IMG/VR virus record: IMGVR_UViG_3300010354_000870 | Span: 1-20,579 of that record | Source: a virus | Strand: one strand, 5' to 3' | Length of the DNA: 20,579 nt | Part shown: one piece after another, positions 8,359 through 15,575 of the stretch | Layout: each line of letters starts with the position of its first letter | How positions within the stretch are numbered: position 1 is the first letter of the stretch | Notes under the pieces: generated by a model | The model's database searches: none | The model's input: the letters and a program-made list of their open reading frames with translations, nothing else | What the model was told of the DNA's origin: nothing | Program-made: the position numbers and the translations under genes

Positions 8359-9801
8359 ATGCCAGCAGATTTTTCCAAATATGTTGATTTGAGAATATTT
8401 GATGCCGAGCCGGGCGACATATATCTTGACGCAATTGAGCAGGCACGCCTCACAATGCCGGAATTCAACCTCCGTGTTGGTACACCCGAGGATGCGATAT
8501 TCCAAGCAGCTTCATACATAAGCGCCCTAAGCATTGCGGCAATAAACAGACTCCCGGACCGACTGATGGAGGGAATTGTCTCTATTCTAGGGTTCACAAG
8601 GCAGCAGGCCATATCTGCCGAGGTGGATGTAACTATAACTCTGGATACATATTCCGGTGGAACAATTCCAGCAGGAACAATATTTAGTTATGAAACCCTG
8701 TTTGAAGATGAAATAACCGAATTCGTATTCCAGACTTCCCAAGCGGTTGTTATAAATGAAATAGAAAACCCGTCTCCTGGTGATGACTATCCAAGCGCAT
8801 CGGTTACCGTATCGTGCCTAACACCAGGGATTATTCCGCCAATTACAACCCCAGGGACAGAGCTAAAGGTTCTTAGCTCTGGAACGAACATTCTTACCGT
8901 AGAAACATTGGCCAATTTTGCTAATGGTATAAACGCAGACGAAGATTCAGACTACCTGTCACGAGCAGCAACATATTTGCGCTCACTAAGTTCTGCGCTC
9001 AACAAGGCGTCACAGGTTGATTCATATGTACTTACTCAGTATCCAGAAATAGTTGGTCGCGTAAAAACATACGACCTCACAGACGGCGATGAAGATTTGG
9101 GCGACATCTCCGTATTGAGAACAGCGAATATTATTAAAACATATCTAAATACGAATCTTGCAACAGTCCAAACAAGCGGCCAGCACTTATTCGTTGTTGG
9201 CGATGTTGTGAATATCGAAAACTGTGGTTCTTCGTTTAACGGGGAAAGGACAATAACAGGTCGCTCTGATACTACATTTTCATTTGTCAGCGTCAATACA
9301 AACTCTGGAAGCACCACGGTAACCGGTACGGCATCTGCTGGAATTGATGTTGCAGGAGATGTAACTACGTTCGTATATGGCCTCAATTCGTTTTTGTCTA
9401 CCGAAGAAAAAGAAACAATTCTTCTGGATGTTTCCGAAAAATCTGTTGCAGGATTGTCGTTTACAGTGAGGGACCCAGACCTTCTCACCCTTGAAATAAC
9501 TGCATCAATAGTGATTGACTCTGCGTTCGACCAGGACATCCTTCAGGAGAATATCGAAAACACAATTGTTGATTATCTATCGCCGGCAAACTTCCCGTAT
9601 ACGGACGACCGAATAAGAAAAACACGTCTCATATCGCTAATTAGCAGAATACCCGGTGTTCTTTATGTTGAGTCAATGACTCTAAATGGGACCAATGATG
9701 GATGGCTCCCGCAATATGGAGACGACATCTTGTTCTTGAATAAAGGCTCGCTACCAATTGTCTCAAGAGATGATTTAACAATTACTTATACTCTCGGGTA
9801 A
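8359..9801 (+). CDS. Baseplate wedge protein, baseplate J / gp6-like, with an inserted beta module
   Basis: The 480-residue protein matches the baseplate J / T4 gp6 type that forms the ring of baseplate wedges. The N-terminal helices contain RVGTPEDAIFQAASYISAL (about 38-57) and the middle has the DYLSRAATYLRSLSSALNKAS segment (about 198-218), typical of J proteins where the acidic-R-x-R helix precedes 'YPEIVGRVKTYD'. The C-terminus, with RIRKTRLISLISRIPGVLYVESM, is the usual J ending. Residues about 266-330 are extra: a small beta module with the FVVGDVVNIENCGSSFNGERT pattern ('vGDvV.I...g..FNG..Ti'), known as a repeat in phage fibres and rarely expected here. GAGGTG at 8348-8353 supports the start. 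Confidence 0.87.
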   Translation: MPADFSKYVDLRIFDAEPGDIYLDAIEQARLTMPEFNLRVGTPEDAIFQAASYISALSIAAINRLPDRLMEGIVSILGFTRQQAISAEVDVTITLDTYSGGTIPAGTIFSYETLFEDEITEFVFQTSQAVVINEIENPSPGDDYPSASVTVSCLTPGIIPPITTPGTELKVLSSGTNILTVETLANFANGINADEDSDYLSRAATYLRSLSSALNKASQVDSYVLTQYPEIVGRVKTYDLTDGDEDLGDISVLRTANIIKTYLNTNLATVQTSGQHLFVVGDVVNIENCGSSFNGERTITGRSDTTFSFVSVNTNSGSTTVTGTASAGIDVAGDVTTFVYGLNSFLSTEEKETILLDVSEKSVAGLSFTVRDPDLLTLEITASIVIDSAFDQDILQENIENTIVDYLSPANFPYTDDRIRKTRLISLISRIPGVLYVESMTLNGTNDGWLPQYGDDILFLNKGSLPIVSRDDLTITYTLG

Positions 9802-9807
9802 CGAACA

Positions 9808-11334
9808 ATGGCAACAACAGTAAATCTCATTTCTGCAGAAAATGCTCTTGCAACGCAAACGTCGTCTAGCGTAACGGTTGCTATAGCAAATTCTGCTCCA
9901 AATTGGATTTCGAGTAATTGTACAATTTCTGTAATCCCAACAGAGTTTATAACAAACCTTAGATATGTTCTTCGTATTGCCCCATCTGGCGCCGGTGATG
10001 TAACCGTTGCGCTACTTAGCGAACAACTAAGACTTTCAGAAAATGGTAAAACACTTTCCTTTAATGCAAAAGTAAGACCACCTTCAGAAGTTATTGTTGA
10101 CACAGTACTTCAAGTTGATGAACAATCCGCAGAGGTCGCGCACCAACAAGAACTTTCTGGTGGGATATATGGAGCTATTCAGTCGAATACTGTTCAGGTT
10201 CCAAATGACGGCGTCCCACATTCTGTAACCGCATCAATAACGCTGAGTGGGCATAACGGTCAAAATATCTATCTAACATATCCGAACCTTATTGATGACC
10301 TTGCTTTTTATGAAAATAGGTATGTAAATCTTTCGCGTAATTTCATGCCTGATTTCTATTGGGAAAGAGATTCGCTCGAACAGTATCCAACCGCCCCATT
10401 TCATCGACTTATAGATATTCTTTTTAGCGCAGCTAATGAGGTACTAAGGGAGTATCAGGCAATATATAGATATGAGCGTGATGAGGTTGACAACCCACTT
10501 CAATTAGCTAATGAAACCGGACAGAGCGTGTTGGTTTTCCCGCAATACGTAAGAGACAAATACGTAAATTGGCTTTCGCAGTTCACGGGGTCGATAGCAC
10601 GAAAAAATATTTCTGACGCTTCTGGTCAGCCTTTCTATCCAACACATGGAGCAGAGCGTTCATATCTTGAATGGCAGTTGCTAACATCGTCTTACGGAAG
10701 AGCTGCAGGAACAAGACAGTCACTAATTGAAGCTGCGCAGCAAGTTCTGCTATTTACCGAAGATGGAACAGAATCAACACGTCAGGTATCTGTAACACCA
10801 AACTACAATAACGATAGCTGGTCATTCCTCATTAGGACCATTGCAAATGAAACCCCTGATGCCCAGGCTGGTGAGTCAAGCCACCTTGTGCTTGCAGCAG
10901 TTGAGCCAGCGCGCCCAATGGGATACAAAATATTTCATGCAACAATTGAAGATTTCTATCTAACACTTGACGATATCTCGTATGGTCGATTGGGTGAAGT
11001 CCAGCTAGGCCCAGTAACCATTCCATCGGATGCGCCGCAGAACATTACAGTTACTGCGACAACATCTTCAACCGCAACACTGACGTTTAGCCCACTATCC
11101 GTTCCTGGTGGTGGCGATGGCGGAGGAATTATCTCTAATTACGATTATGCCCTTTCTACAAATGGTGGTTCCACCTACGGTGCATATCAGTCGCTATCTC
11201 CAGCCAAGGGCTCCCCACCAATAACAATCACCGGACTATCTTCCGCAACCACATATCATGTCAAGCTTAAAGCAACTAATGAAGCGGGGACCAGTGCCGT
11301 TGAGTCAGCAGCAGTAAGTTTTACCACTTTATAA
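9808..11334 (+). CDS. Tail protein I-like baseplate protein with C-terminal fibronectin type III domain
   Basis: This 508-residue protein follows the J-like gene, the usual place for gpI, which links the baseplate to fibres. Residues 1 to about 160 are beta-rich. The middle (about 170-400) has the helical content expected of the P2 gpI type: FMPDFYWERD, then FHRLIDILFSAANEVLRE, then FPQYVRDKYVNWLSQFTGSI, and the late segment LAAVEPARPMGYKIFH, similar to the 'v..~rPa' stretch of gpI. Residues about 408-508 are a fibronectin type III domain: SDAPQNITVTA, ISNYDYALS, ITGLSSATTYHVKLKATNEA. Fn3 domains on phage tails bind carbohydrate surfaces weakly. No strong Shine-Dalgarno sequence precedes the ATG, which lies 6 bases after the previous stop. 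Confidence 0.75.
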   Translation: MATTVNLISAENALATQTSSSVTVAIANSAPNWISSNCTISVIPTEFITNLRYVLRIAPSGAGDVTVALLSEQLRLSENGKTLSFNAKVRPPSEVIVDTVLQVDEQSAEVAHQQELSGGIYGAIQSNTVQVPNDGVPHSVTASITLSGHNGQNIYLTYPNLIDDLAFYENRYVNLSRNFMPDFYWERDSLEQYPTAPFHRLIDILFSAANEVLREYQAIYRYERDEVDNPLQLANETGQSVLVFPQYVRDKYVNWLSQFTGSIARKNISDASGQPFYPTHGAERSYLEWQLLTSSYGRAAGTRQSLIEAAQQVLLFTEDGTESTRQVSVTPNYNNDSWSFLIRTIANETPDAQAGESSHLVLAAVEPARPMGYKIFHATIEDFYLTLDDISYGRLGEVQLGPVTIPSDAPQNITVTATTSSTATLTFSPLSVPGGGDGGGIISNYDYALSTNGGSTYGAYQSLSPAKGSPPITITGLSSATTYHVKLKATNEAGTSAVESAAVSFTTL

Positions 11335-11349
11335 CCCAATGATAAACTT

Positions 11350-11375
11350 AAGTCTTGTAAATAAGGAGAAATAAT
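11350..11375 (+). promoter_or_regulatory. Strong ribosome binding site in the gap before the fibre gene
   Basis: AAGGAG at 11363-11368 lies 7 bases before the ATG at 11376, the best Shine-Dalgarno match on the plus strand. The preceding TTGTAAATAAGGAGAAATAA resembles the element before the spike gene at 7695. A strong site fits a fibre made in many copies. Confidence 0.55.
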
Positions 11376-12320
11376 ATGGCAGGCGCAGGAACAAGAGTAT
11401 TTGCATCAGGAGAAATACTCACCGCTGCACAAGTTAATCAGTACTTGATGGACCAGGTAATTACACGCTTTGCCGACGCCGCGACCCGTGATGCCAGTTT
11501 CGGCGGAGTTGGTCAGCCAGTTCTTTCCGAGGGCCGCTTTTGCTACCTTGATAGTACCAACGTTGTCCAATATTATGACGGAATTTCATGGCAGGACGCT
11601 TCTCAGTTCACAGTAGGTGACGGAACGATTACTACAGCAAAACTTGCTGACGATGCTGTAACTTCTGACAAAATTGCTGATGGCGCAATTACGTCTGCAC
11701 ATATCGCAGATGGAACAGTAATTGCAACAGATATTGCAGATGGTTCAGTAACTAGTGCAAAGATACTTGATGGAACAATTGTTAATGGTGATATCAGCGC
11801 CTCTGCTGGGATAGCACTTTCAAAACTTGCAACCAGCACGGCTGGAAACATAATTGTCTACAATGCATCTGGAATCCCAACAGCAGTTGCTGAAACTGGA
11901 GATGTGACAATTGATTCATCTGGTGTTTCATCAATTTCGTCCGGTGTAATAGTAAATGCCGATATCAGCTCTTCAGCCTCAATAGAACTCGGAAAACTTG
12001 CTGATGTATTAATTAATACAAAAACAGCGAATTATACGCTTGCCTTGACAGACAAGAACAAGATAATTGAAATGAATATTACGGCAACTAATAATACAGT
12101 TAGTGTTCCGACAGATGCGTCAGTTGACTTTCCACTTGGTTCACAAATTACCGTTACACAGTACGGAACAGGCAAAACACAAATTGTCGCCGTGACCCCA
12201 GGAACGACTTTTATACGCGCTACGCCAGGACAGTATCTGAGAGCGCAGTACTCATCGGCAACACTCATTAAAAGAGCTGCAAACGAGTGGTATCTCATTG
12301 GAGACCTGAGTGCCTCATGA
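11376..12320 (+). CDS. Tail fibre protein with decapeptide repeats
   Basis: The 314-residue protein has three parts. Residues 1 to about 80 are a common fibre attachment module (GTRVFASGEILTAAQVNQYL; RFCYLDSTNVVQYYDGISW). Residues 82-152 are imperfect 10-residue repeats of the form D-G-x-I/V-T-x-A-x-I-A, which build extended trimeric shafts; a shorter copy (NADISSSASIELGKLA) recurs near residues 193-208. The C-terminal roughly 100 residues, from NYTLALTDKNKIIEM to ANEWYLIGDLSAS, form a beta-rich domain widely shared among phage fibres, often near the tip. AAGGAG supports the start. The stop overlaps the next gene (ATGA), so this fibre and the Pro-rich protein are probably made together and may form one appendage. 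Confidence 0.85.
   Translation: MAGAGTRVFASGEILTAAQVNQYLMDQVITRFADAATRDASFGGVGQPVLSEGRFCYLDSTNVVQYYDGISWQDASQFTVGDGTITTAKLADDAVTSDKIADGAITSAHIADGTVIATDIADGSVTSAKILDGTIVNGDISASAGIALSKLATSTAGNIIVYNASGIPTAVAETGDVTIDSSGVSSISSGVIVNADISSSASIELGKLADVLINTKTANYTLALTDKNKIIEMNITATNNTVSVPTDASVDFPLGSQITVTQYGTGKTQIVAVTPGTTFIRATPGQYLRAQYSSATLIKRAANEWYLIGDLSAS
11619..11831 (+). repeat. 30-base-period repeats encoding the fibre shaft
   Basis: Seven imperfect units of about 30 bases encode the period-10 motif (DGTITTAKLA, DDAVTSDKIA, DGAITSAHIA, DGTVIATDIA, DGSVTSAKIL and so on). The units differ at third positions, so the repeat is held at the protein level. Such repeats can change in number by recombination and so change fibre length. 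Confidence 0.8.
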
Positions 12321-12820
12321 TTCCTGGTAATACCTCGAGCCAAGGCAAAAAGCCGACTACGCCGACAATTGGAACCGCTACGGCTGGAAACGGTGAGGCA
12401 ACGGTCCCATTTACCGAATCAACATATAAGGGGAAAACGGGAACCGGAACATACAGGGCGACATCAAGCCCTGGTTCAATAACAGGTACCTGTGCGTCAC
12501 CCTGCAGTTCAATTACGGTAACCGGATTGTCGAATGGCACCGCCTATACATTTACCGTAGCTCTTGAAACTCCATATGGGGTAAATTCTGATGGCTCTTC
12601 AGCATCAAACTCGGTCACGCCTGTTGCACCACCGTACTTCCCGCCGTTCTTCCCACCAGACTTCACTCCGTATTTCCCACCTCCCCCATATTTCCCGCCC
12701 CCACCATACTTCCCACCACCAGCATGTACTGGCGGATGCAATGTTGGTCCATGCTCTGGCGACTCAAGAGGCGAGTGCACAGACCTATTTGGTGGTTGCA
12801 GCTGCTTCTATATGGGTTGA
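12317..12820 (+). CDS. Fn3 protein with Pro/Phe/Tyr repeat and Cys-rich C-terminus, probable fibre accessory
   Basis: I chose the ATG at 12317 because it overlaps the fibre stop as ATGA, giving 167 residues. An upstream in-frame ATG at 12287 would add ten residues inside the fibre gene. Residues about 15-103 are a fibronectin type III-like domain (ITVTGLSNGTAYTFTVALET) with a close cysteine pair, CASPC. Residues 105-135 are almost only Pro, Phe and Tyr in units such as PPYFPP and PPPPYFPP. Residues 136-167 hold six cysteines (CTGGC, GPC, GEC, GGCSC) and end FYMG, as a small disulphide- or metal-stabilised knob might. No signal peptide or membrane segment is seen. I do not recognise the full architecture. 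Position suggests a virion appendage; the Pro-rich rod is a possible substrate for the P4H-like enzymes downstream. Confidence 0.7.
   Translation: MIPGNTSSQGKKPTTPTIGTATAGNGEATVPFTESTYKGKTGTGTYRATSSPGSITGTCASPCSSITVTGLSNGTAYTFTVALETPYGVNSDGSSASNSVTPVAPPYFPPFFPPDFTPYFPPPPYFPPPPYFPPPACTGGCNVGPCSGDSRGECTDLFGGCSCFYMG
12629..12721 (+). repeat. Imperfect 18-21-base repeats encoding the PPYFPP rod
   Basis: Thirty-one codons encode only Pro, Phe, Tyr, plus one Asp and one Thr. Units such as CCCCCATATTTCCCGCC and CCACCATACTTCCCACCA are near-copies. Codon choice for proline varies (CCA, CCG, CCC, CCT), so the repeat is diverging but kept as protein. The DNA is strongly pyrimidine-rich on the plus strand. 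Confidence 0.75.
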
Positions 12821-12867
12821 TAAGATATGGATGAAAGTATTTCAAAAACATAGAAAATGGTTGAAAA

Positions 12868-13089
12868 ATGAGAAAAACATTTATTGCAGTTGTCGATGGA
12901 GAAGAAATAGCATTTGCTATCTCCTATGAGGAAGGTGCATCATCGCACGCAGATATGATGATTGCGGTTCTGTCAAGCACCCCAACGTTCTATGACATTA
13001 CAAACCTTGTTGAAGAAAATGACCCATTTTATGGGCGACCGACTGCATATAAATGGATTGATGGAACACTCGTACCGCCGGCGGAATAG
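12868..13089 (+). CDS. Small conserved-looking phage protein of unknown function
   Basis: The 73-residue acidic protein starts MRKTFIAVVDGEEIAFAIS and ends YKWIDGTLVPPAE. I recognise no catalytic motif. The ending has the 'W-x-D-G-x-L-V-P-P' style seen in small proteins near fibre genes of aquatic phages; the 99-residue protein at 16993-17292 ends its middle section similarly (LEGEWIPPKPMP), so the two may be distant relatives. It lies 47 bases after the Pro-rich protein, with no clear Shine-Dalgarno sequence, and 32 bases before the zinc-ribbon gene. It may be a virion decoration or assembly factor, but this is only positional. Confidence 0.6.
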   Translation: MRKTFIAVVDGEEIAFAISYEEGASSHADMMIAVLSSTPTFYDITNLVEENDPFYGRPTAYKWIDGTLVPPAE

Positions 13090-13121
13090 TTTTGTCACAA
13101 ATAACAATTTAGGGGAACGTT

Positions 13122-13361
13122 ATGTCTGAGTCTGAGTCTCCATGGCAAAAATATAAAAAGAAACTTGGGACGACACGTCCGTGGGATGTGTTTAAACAAG
13201 AGGCTCATAATACCGATGAGCAAACAGCCATAGATAGATATGCTATTTGCCTTGAATGTGACAGACTTCTTGGTGTAACAAAACAATGTAGAGAATGCGG
13301 TTGTATTATGCCCATGAAAGTAAAGCTAAAAAATGCAGAATGTCCACTTGGTAAGTGGTAG
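13122..13361 (+). CDS. Small zinc-ribbon-like protein
   Basis: The 79-residue protein has a polar, Lys-rich N-terminus (residues 1-35) and a cysteine cluster: C-L-E-C at about 46-49, C-R-E-C-G-C at about 60-65 and C-P-L-G-K-W at the end. Two C-x2-C pairs separated by ten residues, plus extra cysteines, are enough to bind a structural zinc ion. Small proteins with the same CPLGKW ending recur in uncultured aquatic phages and cyanophages, with unknown role. AGGGGA at 13111-13116 is a good ribosome binding site. The stop lies just before the likely start of the first 2OG oxygenase. DNA-binding or a protein adaptor role are both possible. Confidence 0.72.
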   Translation: MSESESPWQKYKKKLGTTRPWDVFKQEAHNTDEQTAIDRYAICLECDRLLGVTKQCRECGCIMPMKVKLKNAECPLGKW

Positions 13362-13366
13362 GCACA

Positions 13367-14095
13367 GTGGAAGCAAATCAGCATCAAACATGGACGTCGC
13401 TCGAAGCGATAGGCCCTGGAATTTTTCTATACCACGATGTGCTAACACCAGAATTATCGATAATTCCAACAATCAATAAATATCTCTCATCAAATCGCAA
13501 TGGTCATTCTTGGTCCCCTGCTTTGGTTGGATTTCAGCAAACTATGTTGGATTATCGAGATTGTATGGACTTTAAGTGGAAACCAGAATTGTTTGGAGAT
13601 AAACCGCTTGATGAAAGTGAGTTATCTATTTGCAAAATGTACAATACGGCATACGAACGCCAACTTGGTGCAGTGAACCACTATCGTTCAGTATTTGGCA
13701 TAGGAGAACTCAAGTACTGGGAGGCTACAAATTTTGTTAAATACGGACCGGGTCAGCATTTTCAAAAACATTCCGACCATGGTTTTTCGTATAACTGCAC
13801 TGTGTCATTGGTGGCATGGCCGAATGATGATTATGAGGGCGGAGAGTTAGAATTTGATATGTGGGGGGTAGTGCTCAAACCAAAAGCTGGTGACCTTGTA
13901 ATCTTTCCATCGAACTACATGTACCCACATCGTTCTTTGCCTGTTATTTCTGGAACAAAATACTCAATGGTAACAATGCTTGATTATTCTGAAAAGTATC
14001 ATACAAATGAATTTCGCCAATTTTTTTATGGTTCGAATAACTCTAGCTCAAGTCAAGTGGGCAAACAAATTAATCAATATGGAATAAAACTTTAA
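13367..14095 (+). CDS. 2OG-Fe(II) oxygenase, prolyl 4-hydroxylase-like (first of four)
   Basis: This soluble double-stranded beta-helix dioxygenase uses 2-oxoglutarate and O2 to hydroxylate a substrate. With the start used here (242 residues) the iron ligands are H135-S-D137 (in FQKHSDHG) and H188 (in YPHRSLPV), and K198, ten residues on, should bind the 2OG carboxylate as in prolyl 4-hydroxylases. Between them is the family stretch NDDYEGGELEF plus PKAGDLVIFPS. I chose GTG 13367 (GGTAGG 13357-13362 upstream); GTG 13355 is an in-frame alternative adding four residues and overlapping the zinc-ribbon gene. The substrate is unknown; candidates are the Pro-rich fibre protein just upstream, other virion proteins or a host molecule. 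The three catalytic ligands are intact, so activity is likely. Confidence 0.85.
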   Translation: MEANQHQTWTSLEAIGPGIFLYHDVLTPELSIIPTINKYLSSNRNGHSWSPALVGFQQTMLDYRDCMDFKWKPELFGDKPLDESELSICKMYNTAYERQLGAVNHYRSVFGIGELKYWEATNFVKYGPGQHFQKHSDHGFSYNCTVSLVAWPNDDYEGGELEFDMWGVVLKPKAGDLVIFPSNYMYPHRSLPVISGTKYSMVTMLDYSEKYHTNEFRQFFYGSNNSSSSQVGKQINQYGIKL

Positions 14096-14097
14096 GA

Positions 14098-14805
14098 ATG
14101 ATAAATTCAAATGATTTAGTAGATGACAATGACGGTATTTACCAAGTAAAAGGCATATTGTCACATCCAAACCATTACCAAGTTGAGAAAAATATTCATG
14201 TAATCAAAAATTTTACGACACAAGAAGAGCAAAATTGGTTTATCTCACTAGCGGGGGCAGCCAATGAAGAGGATTGGTGGCGCGATAAACGGGAGTGGTG
14301 GTCAGGGAAAATATTGTATGTTGGGGACGATAACCTCGGTAATGAACATATTCAGAATATTCTTAATCGAATAAGAAAGTTATTCGATGACGAAAGAGAA
14401 GAGAAATGGAGTTTTGGTGGAATGATGAGCGTCCACAGAATGAAACCCGGTGAGACAATGTTTCTACATGCTGACAACCCGATAGGAACGGGTGACAAAA
14501 CAAATTATGTTCAGTTCGGAATGACGATGTACCACTCTGATTTTGAGGGTGGGGAAATCCATTACGAAAATTTATCACTCTCTTACAAGCCGGAGAGGGG
14601 TGACTTGCTTATGCACCCAGGGTCGACAAGGTACACCCACCGAACGCTTCCAGTTAAAGGTGAAAAGATTCGGTACATATCGACGACATTTGCGTTTGAC
14701 CCAGCAGTTAAACGTTTGAGAGATTCCAGAATGGTATTTGAAAATGTTAAAAATGGAGAACAGTCTACAGAAGACCCGATTTACCTTTATCAAAAAAAAT
14801 CTTAA
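14098..14805 (+). CDS. 2OG-Fe(II) oxygenase, prolyl 4-hydroxylase-like (second of four)
   Basis: The 235-residue protein carries H124-A-D126 (in MFLHADNP) and H181 (in TRYTHRTLPV) as iron ligands and R192 (in KIRYIST) as the probable 2OG contact. The link segment SDFEGGEIHYENL then SYKPERGDLLMHPGS matches the first oxygenase closely in layout, so the two are diverged paralogues in tandem with only 2 bases between them. The N-terminal 90 residues, with several tryptophans (EEDWWRDKREWWSG), probably shape the substrate pocket. No strong Shine-Dalgarno sequence is seen. Its TAA overlaps the stop of the convergent minus-strand oxygenase by three bases. Difference of the 2OG-binding residue (Arg here, Lys in the first) suggests different subfamilies or substrates. 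Confidence 0.85.
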   Translation: MINSNDLVDDNDGIYQVKGILSHPNHYQVEKNIHVIKNFTTQEEQNWFISLAGAANEEDWWRDKREWWSGKILYVGDDNLGNEHIQNILNRIRKLFDDEREEKWSFGGMMSVHRMKPGETMFLHADNPIGTGDKTNYVQFGMTMYHSDFEGGEIHYENLSLSYKPERGDLLMHPGSTRYTHRTLPVKGEKIRYISTTFAFDPAVKRLRDSRMVFENVKNGEQSTEDPIYLYQKKS

Positions 14806-15575
14806 TATTCTTCGATATGCCCCTTCATCCACATAGATGACTTATTCTCCTTGTCAATCCGTTGTTTTTCCATTTCTGCCCAAACCTCTTTGCCATATAT
14901 CTCTTCTGCGGCCAACCATTGGGAACTTCCTTTATATTCATAACCCCAGAACATCCTTACGAAATACTTATTTCCACTTGTTGTGCGCCTGACCCCGTGA
15001 TAATACGGAGCATGTGATGGAAAAACAACTGCATCCCCTGCTTCTGGTTTGTACTTAATAATTTTATAATTACTATCGTCAGTGAATACCTTAAAACTCA
15101 ACTCACCACCTTCATAATCGTCATTCAAGTAGATATTGCATGTAAGCCAATGTTTGAAGCCTGGGCACTCGGTTTCGGACATTATAAAATCAGTATGGTA
15201 CTGCATAGCCAAATTCTGACTAGGTGTTTCTGATGCATACATGCAGAGTGATGGCTGACCATGAACCCAGTTTGGGGCCTGGACCCCTTCTACGCCGACG
15301 TAGTCACTAGTGCATTCGTAAAACGCTTTTGATATCGTCAAACTAAGTTGATTAGTGGTTGTTTCCCATGTTCTAGACCACTGTTCTAACAATGGGAATG
15401 ACTCATATCGGCAATATGGATACTCTGTGAAAAGTGTCTGTTTTCCAAAATCGTACCATTTATACCAAGGAATTACATATGGAGAATTACTCTCTGCAAA
15501 GTCAATAATGGACTGCGGCTCATTTATTGCTTGCTTGTAGGCATGTATCCCGGGATATATAACATCACGATTCAT
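14802..15575 (-). CDS. 2OG-Fe(II) oxygenase, prolyl 4-hydroxylase-like (third of four)
   Basis: With the start at 15575 the protein has 257 residues. Iron ligands are H127-T-D129 (in MQYHTDFI) and H193 (in APYYHGVRR), with K203 or R207 available for 2OG. The stretch NDDYEGGELSF followed by KPEAGDAVVFPSHAP is nearly the same as in the plus-strand oxygenase at 13367-14095, so these genes are related although they lie in opposite operons. I chose ATG 15575 because it overlaps the upstream stop as ATGA; ATG 15590 is an alternative five codons earlier. The C-terminus is a charged helical tail (about 220-257). It is the last gene of the minus-strand operon and is translationally coupled to the glycosyltransferase-like gene. 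Confidence 0.85.
   Translation of the reverse strand: MNRDVIYPGIHAYKQAINEPQSIIDFAESNSPYVIPWYKWYDFGKQTLFTEYPYCRYESFPLLEQWSRTWETTTNQLSLTISKAFYECTSDYVGVEGVQAPNWVHGQPSLCMYASETPSQNLAMQYHTDFIMSETECPGFKHWLTCNIYLNDDYEGGELSFKVFTDDSNYKIIKYKPEAGDAVVFPSHAPYYHGVRRTTSGNKYFVRMFWGYEYKGSSQWLAAEEIYGKEVWAEMEKQRIDKENKSSMWMKGHIEEY

Noticed and set aside
9036-9539. A 167-codon minus-strand open frame inside the baseplate J-like gene.
   Set aside because: The plus-strand product is well supported by family pattern, and the minus frame has no start signal or recognisable motif.
12629-12721. The Pro-codon repeats as a CRISPR-like or intergenic repeat array.
   Set aside because: They stay in frame, encode one continuous protein and have no spacers.
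12827-12853. A tiny open frame (8 codons) between the Pro-rich and the 73-residue genes.
   Set aside because: Too short, no ribosome binding site and no sign of conservation.
12591-12929. A plus-strand open frame overlapping the PPYFPP gene in another frame.
   Set aside because: It is His/Arg/Ser-rich low complexity that results from reading the pyrimidine-rich repeat out of frame.
14793-14835. Intrinsic terminator for the minus-strand operon at the U-run.
   Set aside because: Only a 4-base weak stem (ATAT) can be drawn before the run, too weak for a confident terminator.
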